From NCBI GenBank assembly GCA_020632975.1, contig JACKEL010000002.1:310001-374000 (forward strand): DNA of 64,000 nucleotides, given 5' to 3'. Made by a program: the position numbers and the translations under genes. Below, in pieces: positions 1-6,565 of this stretch (position 1 is its first letter; each line of letters starts with the position of its first letter). The notes beneath the pieces were generated by a model. That model was not told the origin of the DNA and ran no database searches. It worked only from the letters and a program-made list of their open reading frames with translations. Origin of the DNA: Myxococcales bacterium. Its GTDB lineage: Bacteria > Myxococcota_C > UBA6777.

Positions 1-1
1 T

Positions 2-817
2 GGCGATCCACGGGTGCTTGAGCGTGTGATGCGCTTTGTGCAACAGATGCTTGAGTTGGGTCTTGAGACGACTTGTGGTGACGATGTTGAGCGCGGAGCG
101 GAGCTTTTGCGAGAACATCACGTGGAATGGCTCTTTCGCGTCGGATTTTCCGAGGTCTTGCGCTTGAAGAAACGCGCGTCTTCTTTGGTGCGTGAAGAAG
201 GTCTGACCCTTTTCGATCGAAAGAAGCCTTTTTCCTTGTTGCCTACGCACTTTCAGCGCTTTTTGTCCGATCTTCGACTGCAAAATCCTCGACTTTATCT
301 TGGTGGAATCCAAGCGGGAACTACGGTTAGTCGGGCCTTTCGGGATCTTGGCGAAGTCAAGCGTGCAAGCGAAGTCCTCGATTACATCGCCTTTTTGCCC
401 AAGTTGTTTTTTGAATACTTTGGTTTTTCGCGCGGTGCTTTGGTGGTGTTGTCTGAGCAGTTTACGGCACCTGCGGCGGCTGAAGACATCCGCTATTCTC
501 ATCTGTTTTTGACAGCGTGGGCGCAACGCCTGTTGCATGGGGCTTTTAAGCTCTCGCCGCTCCAAAAAGAAGACATCTTGCCCTTCTTGCGCCGTGTCTT
601 TGTCGAAGATTCGGCGATCCCTCATCCTCTTCGTGAAGAAGTTCTACAAGATCTGCGTGATGAGTTTGCCCAGCATCCCGAGATCTCCGAAGAACAACAA
701 GCGTATGTTGAGCGCTTTCTTCTCGAAACCATCGCCTTCTTGAAAGAAGAAGCTGCGGGGATCTCTTTGGACAAAGAGCTCGATCCTCGCTTTTTTCAAC
801 TCTTTTTGTTGGCTTAG
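2..817 (+). CDS. Unrecognised helical protein, 5' end outside the window
   Basis: The reading frame is open from the first bases of the window to a TAG stop, so the first visible GTG (position 14) is probably internal and the N-terminus lies upstream. The visible part, about 270 residues, is rich in Leu, Arg and Glu and looks mainly alpha-helical. I see no signal peptide, membrane segment, metal-binding cluster or P-loop. The overall style (soluble helical C-terminus, deltaproteobacterial context) loosely recalls DUF6178-type proteins, but I cannot confirm this from motifs. It reads in the same direction as ssb, 162 nt upstream of it, and that gap contains an imperfect palindrome at 835-857 (TGTCA / TGACA core) that could be a terminator remnant or an ssb operator. 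No function is assigned. Confidence 0.6.
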   Translation, partial: GDPRVLERVMRFVQQMLELGLETTCGDDVERGAELLREHHVEWLFRVGFSEVLRLKKRASSLVREEGLTLFDRKKPFSLLPTHFQRFLSDLRLQNPRLYLGGIQAGTTVSRAFRDLGEVKRASEVLDYIAFLPKLFFEYFGFSRGALVVLSEQFTAPAAAEDIRYSHLFLTAWAQRLLHGAFKLSPLQKEDILPFLRRVFVEDSAIPHPLREEVLQDLRDEFAQHPEISEEQQAYVERFLLETIAFLKEEAAGISLDKELDPRFFQLFLLA

Positions 818-979
818 AGCAGAAGCGTTGCAGCCATTGTCACGTTATGACACAATGCCTGCCTAGTCTCTTTTTGTGCCTATCGAATCGACGGGTTGAT
901 TTGTCGAGGAGAAAAAGATTTGGAAAAAAGCTGCTCATTGCGGCTTGCTATGCAAAGTACCCCAAAAGGAGAGAAGATC

Positions 980-1465
980 ATGGCTTCCAGCGTAAACAAA
1001 GTCATCTTGGTCGGGAATCTCGGCAACGATCCCGAACAGCGCACCACTGGTAATGGTCGCGCTGTCACAAGCTTTCGCATTGCAACCAACGAACGTTGGA
1101 CCGATCAAACTGGCCAACCTCAAGAAAAAGTAAACTGGCACAACGTCGTTGTGTGGGGCAAGTTGGCAGAAACTTGTGCTCGTTACCTTTCCAAAGGCCG
1201 TCGTATCTACGTCGAAGGGAAGTTGGAAAACCGCTCTTACGAAGATAAAGACGGAAATACCCGCTATGTCACTGATATCGTGGCTCGCGACGTCGTGTTC
1301 CTCGACAGCCGCGGTGGTGAAGGTGGCGGCGGTGACTTCGGTGGTAGCAACTACCAAAGCCCCCCACCCGCTCGTCAAAACAATCGTCAGCAACCCTCTG
1401 GAAATGCGGATAACTGGGCGCCCCCACCACCCGACTACGATCACGATGACGATATCCCATTTTGA
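980..1465 (+). CDS. ssb: Single-stranded DNA-binding protein SSB
   Basis: Coats single-stranded DNA during replication, repair and recombination and recruits partner proteins through its C-terminal tip. The 161-residue protein starts with ASSVNKVILVGNLGNDPE, the typical first OB-fold strand of bacterial SSB. The fold covers about residues 1-108, including VNWHNVVVWGKLAE and GRRIYVEGKLENRSYEDKDG. A Gly/Pro/Asn/Gln-rich linker follows, and the protein ends in DDDIPF, the conserved acidic partner-binding tip. I chose the ATG at 980 because AAAGGAGAG lies just upstream and the family's N-terminus begins here; the longer in-frame GTG at 896 adds residues foreign to the family. A strong hairpin terminator follows, so it is probably a single-gene unit. 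Length is normal for the family. Confidence 0.96.
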   Translation: MASSVNKVILVGNLGNDPEQRTTGNGRAVTSFRIATNERWTDQTGQPQEKVNWHNVVVWGKLAETCARYLSKGRRIYVEGKLENRSYEDKDGNTRYVTDIVARDVVFLDSRGGEGGGGDFGGSNYQSPPPARQNNRQQPSGNADNWAPPPPDYDHDDDIPF

Positions 1466-1501
1466 TTTGCTGCACTGAATCAAATTGGCTCTATGCTTGA
1501 G

Positions 1502-1535
1502 AAAAAGCCCCGTACATACGGGGCTTTTTCTTTTT
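1502..1535 (+). terminator. Intrinsic terminator after ssb, possibly bidirectional
   Basis: A perfect hairpin has arms AAAAAGCCCCGTA (1502-1514) and TACGGGGCTTTTT (1517-1529), followed by C and a further T-run. Flanking A and T runs on both sides mean it could also stop transcription arriving from truA on the minus strand. Confidence 0.9.
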
Positions 1536-1600
1536 GTGGACTCGGATGTGGAAACGGCCACAATGTGGATATCTTCGGATAGTGCGGGGATTTTTCTTTG

Positions 1601-1634
1601 TGTGGCTTACAAACTTGTGTGGCTTACAAACTTG
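1601..1634. repeat. 17-bp tandem duplication at the 3' end of truA
   Basis: The 17-mer TGTGGCTTACAAACTTG occurs twice head to tail (1601-1617 and 1618-1634). The truA stop codon (TTA on the plus strand, 1624-1626) lies in the right-hand copy. This looks like a recent slippage or small duplication; because 17 is not a multiple of three, the reading frame differs between copies. Confidence 0.9.
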
Positions 1635-2400
1635 TGGGGTATTGTTCTGTGGGAGGAAACTCGTAAAACAGTTCCACAAGGTAGAGTCCTTGAGGGGGCG
1701 CTGTTTTTCCGCCTTTTCCACGCACGCCGCTTTGCAAGATCTCGTTGATCCACTCTGGGGGATGGATCTTCTTTCCCACAGGGACCAAAGCGCCCACGAT
1801 GTTTCGAACCATGTGGCGCAAAAAGGCTGAACCCGAAACTTCGATGGATACAACGGAACCTTCGCGGAAGATACGGATGTCGTAGATATCACGCACAGCG
1901 TGTGTTGAACTGCATCCCGAAGCGCGAAAAGCTGAAAAGTCATGTCGACCAAGCAGATAGCGCGCCCCCTCTCGCATTAGATCGAGATCAAGGGGATCAA
2001 AGACGTACCAGCTACGATCGCGTTCTAGGGGCGAACTACGGTGGTGGTTCCAGACGCGGTAACGATAACGCTTGCCTCGTGACCAACGGCGCGCACAAAA
2101 AGCTGGAGGGACTTCGCGGGCTTGAAGGATCTGAACATCTTCTGGAAGCTTGGCGTTGACCCCACGGACAAGACCCTCCAAAGGGATATCGAGGGTCGTG
2201 TTAAAACTGGCGCACATCCCCAAGGCATGGACCCCTGCGTCTGTTCTTCCACTGCCCATGATGCGCAGGTTGGGATCGTTCAAGAGTTCACGAAGGGCTT
2301 CTTCCAAAACGGATTGGACAGTCCGCCGCCCAGGTTGGATCTGCCATCCTGAAAAGTCCGTTCCATCAAACTCTAGTGTAATCAATATCTTGCGCGACAA
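1624..2400 (-). CDS. truA: tRNA pseudouridine(38-40) synthase TruA
   Basis: Converts uridines 38-40 of the tRNA anticodon arm to pseudouridine. The 258-residue protein opens with ILITLEFDGTDFSGWQ, and the catalytic motif GSGRTDAGVHALG places the nucleophile Asp at residue 54. Further family landmarks are the RGKRYRYRVWN strand, the GRHDFSAFRASG segment and the C-terminal SAFLRHMVRNIVGALVPVG. Length is close to the usual 245-270 residues. It is convergent with ssb, and the two are separated by the terminator at 1502. Its last codons run into a 17-bp tandem duplication, so the final few residues may have changed recently. The start is the ATG that gives the expected first strand; the upstream spacer to the next plus-strand gene is 231 nt. 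Confidence 0.96.
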   Translation of the reverse strand: MSRKILITLEFDGTDFSGWQIQPGRRTVQSVLEEALRELLNDPNLRIMGSGRTDAGVHALGMCASFNTTLDIPLEGLVRGVNAKLPEDVQILQAREVPPAFCARRWSRGKRYRYRVWNHHRSSPLERDRSWYVFDPLDLDLMREGARYLLGRHDFSAFRASGCSSTHAVRDIYDIRIFREGSVVSIEVSGSAFLRHMVRNIVGALVPVGKKIHPPEWINEILQSGVRGKGGKTAPPQGLYLVELFYEFPPTEQYPTSL

Positions 2401-2631
2401 GTTCCGTTCCTTTCTGGTTTTTCTCTCATGATGGTTTGTATGGCATCAAAGACCCACTGAGGTATCAGATTTTTGAGGGTGCGTCTCAGAATTCCCTCTT
2501 TTGGCCAAGAAAGAAGCGATGTTGCTTTTGGAATCTTCTTTCTTTTCAAGAGATTGTTTTTTTGACCCCTTGTGGTATGAGGTTTGCCTGACATAAAAAA
2601 GTAAGAGACTTTTTTGTAAGGAGTAAGTTCG

Positions 2632-3867
2632 ATGTTTGGCTGGAGATGGACAAGACAATTTGCAGGGCTGCTGATGGGAGTGACGTTGTTGCTCTTGAGC
2701 AGCACAGCTTGGGCTGTCCGTCCTTGGTCTGAGCTTGCTGCTGCATGGTCACGACACCAACAACGCGGCCAAGTCATCCAACAAAAGCGCACCCACTTGC
2801 GGGGCAAAGTAAAGAAACTCGCTCAACAAATCCAGAAGCTTAAAGCAGAAGCGGGTCGTGGTGGCTTGTTTGCGTTGCCTACCCGTATGCGTTTGTCTTC
2901 TATTCGCGCAAAAGCCCAAGTTTGGGGCCAAAAGTTGGAGCGTTCTGAGCGTGCTTGGCGAGGTCTCCAACAAAAACAAGAGATACTTCGCCGCGAGATG
3001 TTGTCTGTGATCCGCAAGAATCTCTACCAACTTCAGATGCGTTGGAATGTAGCGAAAACCAAACAACAACGCCAAGCGATTCGCCAAGCGATCATGGTGT
3101 GGTCTTCTCATGCAAGGATGATCCACCCTGCCCTTCAAGCGCCAAAACCCGCTCGGACGATCAAAGTTCCCGTTGTTCGCATCGATCCTTTGGATGGTCC
3201 TGCTGAGATCCGCCAAAAAGTCGATACATTACGGGATCAAGAAGACCGTATCCAACGACGGATGAAAAAGCTTCAACGTCGTTTGGCATCGCTTCAAAAA
3301 GAACACAAACGCAACCTGAAAGATCAAGGGCTTGCGCAACGTGTTCGAGATATGACGGATGACGAACTCTTTAACGAAGGTAGCCGTAATCCCCGTGCTG
3401 CGGGTCGTGAAAAGAAAGTTGCAGTCGCCAAAGGTCGCGAAAATGATTCCTTTACGGGAACGAATGGTGTGCAAAGCCCTTCGACAGGCACTCCTCAACA
3501 AGGAAGCACAACCACGGATGGCACACGTGGTACAACCTCCCCTCCTCAGTCTGGAGGGTTTAACAACGAGGCCAACGCTCCTCCCTCCAAAGCAACACCT
3601 GATCCGACCCCCACAACGCCTACAGGGACGGTCCAGTTGATGCGTCCACGTTTGGGGCTTTTGCCAAGTGAGCGGGTCCATGCAACATCGCGTGACCCCA
3701 TGAATCCGACAGGTTCGCTTGAAGAGCAGATCCAAGCACTTCGTCGCTACAAGGAAAAACTCAAGAAACAAGTTCGGACCTTGCGCAAAAAACAGAACGT
3801 CTTCTTGAAAAAAGCCCAGCGCATCGAGCGTATCGAACGCCAACGCCGCGCGAAGAAACGACGGTGA
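2632..3867 (+). CDS. Secreted coiled-coil protein, unknown function
   Basis: A 411-residue exported protein. Residues 1-28 form a signal peptide ending in AWA, with likely cleavage before VRPWSEL. The mature part contains long Lys/Arg/Gln-rich heptad-like helices (about residues 35-135 and 185-230), a Ser/Thr/Pro/Gly-rich disordered linker (about 265-330) and a final basic coiled coil (about 360-411). I see no catalytic motif. A strong ribosome site (AAGGAG, nine bases before ATG) supports the start; just upstream sits a small hairpin with arms AAAAAGT and ACTTTTT. The stop overlaps the GTG start of the next gene by four bases (GTGA), so the two are translationally coupled. The pair may form a periplasmic coil plus outer-membrane barrel assembly, by inference from topology only. 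Confidence 0.8.
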   Translation: MFGWRWTRQFAGLLMGVTLLLLSSTAWAVRPWSELAAAWSRHQQRGQVIQQKRTHLRGKVKKLAQQIQKLKAEAGRGGLFALPTRMRLSSIRAKAQVWGQKLERSERAWRGLQQKQEILRREMLSVIRKNLYQLQMRWNVAKTKQQRQAIRQAIMVWSSHARMIHPALQAPKPARTIKVPVVRIDPLDGPAEIRQKVDTLRDQEDRIQRRMKKLQRRLASLQKEHKRNLKDQGLAQRVRDMTDDELFNEGSRNPRAAGREKKVAVAKGRENDSFTGTNGVQSPSTGTPQQGSTTTDGTRGTTSPPQSGGFNNEANAPPSKATPDPTPTTPTGTVQLMRPRLGLLPSERVHATSRDPMNPTGSLEEQIQALRRYKEKLKKQVRTLRKKQNVFLKKAQRIERIERQRRAKKRR

Positions 3868-5159
3868 GTCTAACATCAGAGCGACCGTCTATGCCAGAAC
3901 ACCTCAACCTTTTTCTTCCCTTTCGATCTCTCCGCATTCTTGGCCACTTTGGGTGGCTATTTGTGTTTTTTCTCTTCCTTTTTCCCAATACAGCGTCAGC
4001 TTGGCAGTGGGGTTCTTGGAAACTCAAACTCCAACTTCATGTGCGGATGGGCTATGACGACAACGTGCGTCGCTTGACCATCCTGAACCCGCAAGAGAGC
4101 ACTTCCACGCTGCACTGGGCTCGTTTGGATGGTGTGGTTTCTGTGCCTGAGGGGATTCCGCCTGCTTCGATTCAACAAGATGGTCTGCATCAGTGGGGTG
4201 GCTTGGTGACCTTGCGTTATGCGGATGCCAAGCACATCTGGAGTTTGCTCTATGGTATTGGCGGGAAAGTCTTTTTTCAATATCGAGATGAAAGTGCGCT
4301 CGCCCAAAAGGTCGAAACACAATATTATTATCGAATCCATCGACGTTTGTTGCTTGGAGTGACCGCGCAAGGGGCGGACAATCGTCGTTTGAACCAAAGC
4401 CGCGAGTACTCTTTTGCTTCAGCGCAAGCGGTCTTGATGTGGTTTGCCCCACAAGGATGGCTGCTTTCGGCGCGGGCTGGGTACAATGGCTTTGCTTTTC
4501 GGCACCTTGAAGCTTTTCCTGAGATCCAGTTGGACGGATTTTCTGATATCGCTCCGATGGGCGTACCTTTGAAGATCTCCGATGGAAATCGCTTTACCTA
4601 TCATGGTGATATCTATCATGTGAGTGTGCGCAAACAATTCCATCGGATCTTTCGTGCGCAGATCAGCTACGACTTTGCGCGGCTTTTTTATCGATTTCGA
4701 TTCGATCCCCCCGTGGATGCGGACAGTCAGCCGATCGCTTACACCTTGCCTCGAACGGATTACTCTCACCAAGTCGGACTTACGATGCGATTTTTGTACG
4801 TTGTCTTGGTAGAACTCTCTTACTTTTTTGATTATCTAGACTCTCCTTCGTATGGAGAGTCTTTTTTGGGACACCGCATCAACTTGTTGACCGCTCTCGA
4901 ACTGCCTTGGCAGATCACCCTTGTGCTTCAAGCCCAGTTGCTTTTTCGGTTTTTTCGCAATGGCCTGACGCTCAACAACCTTCTTCAACAAGCCGACAAT
5001 GACGCCAACCTCACGACGGTCACGGTGCGTCTTTCTCGCCCGATTGCTGGGCCGCTTCACTTGGATCTGCGCTACAGTTTTTACACCAATCGCTTTAGTG
5101 CAGGCGGTCTTCAGTACCTGCGCAATCTCTTTATGGCTGGGGTTTCCTTGCGTTTTTAG
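3864..5159 (+). CDS. Probable outer-membrane beta-barrel protein
   Basis: A 431-residue protein with an N-terminal hydrophobic signal segment (roughly residues 22-46 from the GTG, ending in TASA before WQWGSW). The rest is made of alternating amphipathic strands rich in Tyr, Phe, Trp and Arg, and the last residues are VSLRF; a terminal Phe is the usual recognition signal of outer-membrane barrels. The strand HVRMGYDDNVRR near the mature N-terminus resembles those of exopolysaccharide or DUF560-like porins, but I cannot name a family. The start may be the GTG at 3864, coupled to the previous gene by a GTGA overlap, or the ATG at 3891, which gives a shorter and more typical signal peptide. It is convergent with the minus-strand ATPase gene just downstream. 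Confidence 0.75.
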   Translation: MSLTSERPSMPEHLNLFLPFRSLRILGHFGWLFVFFLFLFPNTASAWQWGSWKLKLQLHVRMGYDDNVRRLTILNPQESTSTLHWARLDGVVSVPEGIPPASIQQDGLHQWGGLVTLRYADAKHIWSLLYGIGGKVFFQYRDESALAQKVETQYYYRIHRRLLLGVTAQGADNRRLNQSREYSFASAQAVLMWFAPQGWLLSARAGYNGFAFRHLEAFPEIQLDGFSDIAPMGVPLKISDGNRFTYHGDIYHVSVRKQFHRIFRAQISYDFARLFYRFRFDPPVDADSQPIAYTLPRTDYSHQVGLTMRFLYVVLVELSYFFDYLDSPSYGESFLGHRINLLTALELPWQITLVLQAQLLFRFFRNGLTLNNLLQQADNDANLTTVTVRLSRPIAGPLHLDLRYSFYTNRFSAGGLQYLRNLFMAGVSLRF

Positions 5160-5178
5160 GCTTGGTGGGGTTTGGGGG

Positions 5179-5835
5179 TTATGACTTGGGGGAGCTGTCT
5201 TGGTCGAGGAAAGAGGCGATTACGCGGGGAGGGATGTTGAGCTGATCTTTCAAAAGCTCGTGGAGGAGCCGCAAGGCATCTTTGATCTTGTCGAAAAAGG
5301 ACGCACTGTGGGGGATGACTTGGAAAAAGGGGTGGATGGACCAGATATCGCGGAGCTTACGGTCCAATTGGGCAGCTTGTTCGAGATCTTCTGTGCGGAT
5401 GGGGTTTCCGCCTTCGATCGAGTTTCCACCCACGGCCGCGCTTTCAAAAAACAACACAGCATCGTAGCGACTGAGTTCTTGTTGGAGGTCCATCTCGAAG
5501 GTCTCGTAGAAGTCTTGTGGGCCTTCTGGCCAGTAAGCCGCACCGTCTAACGTTCCGCGATCACACAGCAATACCGTTTGAGGCGAGGTGCATGTGTACA
5601 GATCCTCCAAGCTGCGTTGGAGATGATAGATGGCCTTTTGGGTCGCGCGCACAGCGTCGGGTTGGGTGCGTCGTGGAAAGCCACCAGAAAACAAGATGGT
5701 CGCAGCTTCGGGCACCAACACCACCTCGTCGCGGTACTCGCGTCGAAAGATATCGCCCGCTGTGGTCTTTCCTCCACCAGGCCCACCTGTCAATACGATC
5801 CGATAGGGGCGACCATTCGGCTTTTTTAACGTCAT
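5179..5835 (-). CDS. P-loop AAA_28-type ATPase/kinase-like protein
   Basis: A 218-residue soluble NTPase. Walker A is GGPGGGKTT at residues 17-25. A Walker B-like strand (TVLLCDRGTLDGAAYWP) follows in the second quarter, and the overall pattern resembles AAA_28 proteins, which relate to NadR-type nucleotide kinases. The substrate cannot be read from the sequence. I chose the ATG at 5835 because AGGAGG lies about ten bases upstream on the minus strand; the longer reading from 5877 lacks such a site. It is a lone gene between a convergent barrel gene and the gyrB control region. Nothing suggests truncation. Confidence 0.8.
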   Translation of the reverse strand: MTLKKPNGRPYRIVLTGGPGGGKTTAGDIFRREYRDEVVLVPEAATILFSGGFPRRTQPDAVRATQKAIYHLQRSLEDLYTCTSPQTVLLCDRGTLDGAAYWPEGPQDFYETFEMDLQQELSRYDAVLFFESAAVGGNSIEGGNPIRTEDLEQAAQLDRKLRDIWSIHPFFQVIPHSASFFDKIKDALRLLHELLKDQLNIPPRVIASFLDQDSSPKS

Positions 5836-6158
5836 CAAGGGGAGCCTCCTGCAAAGATGCTTATGCGTTTTGCGCACATTTGATTGAAATAAGTTTGTAC
5901 GGGTCCAAAAGGCCCTAGAGGAAGCGCCAAGACAAAAACATACCCCGGTATCCCTACAAAGGCGGAATGGTCTGTACGCGCCTATTTTGGCCGTTAAAGG
6001 GTTGCTCTTTTTGAACTCGCATCTTCCTGTGTCGGGTTATGGCAAACAGAGGGTTTATCTTGCTTTGTAGAAAAGGTCGAGAAGAAGACCTGTGAAAAGA
6101 TGTGTTTCTCGGTCTTTTAAGTATTTGATTTGTAATGGTAAATATTTTTGTCAAAGGG
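5836..6158. other. Intergenic region with no gene seen
   Basis: This stretch between the divergent P-loop ATPase and the gyrB promoter has no convincing open frame, tRNA or strong hairpin. It becomes AT-rich towards its right end, near 6100-6150, as expected next to a promoter. Confidence 0.5.
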
Positions 6159-6187
6159 TTGAACTAAGGCGGCAAAAGTGGTATACT
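6159..6187 (+). promoter_or_regulatory. Sigma-70-type promoter of gyrB
   Basis: TTGAAC (6159-6164), a 17-bp spacer and TATACT (6182-6187) make a near-consensus promoter. Transcription would begin near 6194, leaving a leader of about 370 nt before gyrB. Confidence 0.75.
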
Positions 6188-6194
6188 CCCAAGA

Positions 6195-6565
6195 CCTTTC
6201 GCGCCGATTGATGGAGCGTCGTGCGTAAGACTCCTCTCCTATCCAACCTTGCCTTTGGTTTGTTTACCCCCAAGAGAAAGGGTTTTGTTGGTTCTACAAG
6301 GTGGCGAGGTTTGCACGAAGTCTTCGCTCCTCCAAAGAACCACCGACAAAAAAGGAAACAGACCACAAACGGCGCATACAAAGTTCACGATGGTGGGCCG
6401 CGTAATCGTGCCTCGAAACCAAACGAACGCCAACGGTCTTTGATGTGAGAGACGCACTTTTCGAAGTTGTGTGCCACAAGAGCATCGCTCTACAAGATAC
6501 CAACCGTTTGTGGGTTTCGATGAAGCAGTAGCGGCATGTCTTGAAACAGAATAGGAAACCTCACA
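6195..6565 (+). other. Long 5' leader of gyrB
   Basis: About 370 transcribed but apparently untranslated bases separate the predicted gyrB start site from its ATG. A 75-codon frame beginning with GTG at 6221 and a five-codon frame from the ATG at 6211 have no good ribosome site and no protein-like composition. I see no known riboswitch or simple terminator. gyrB expression is often supercoiling-sensitive, and a structured leader could contribute, but that is conjecture. Confidence 0.4.

Noticed and set aside
6221..6448. Possible 75-residue leader peptide before gyrB
   Set aside because: GTG start without a ribosome site; composition not protein-like.
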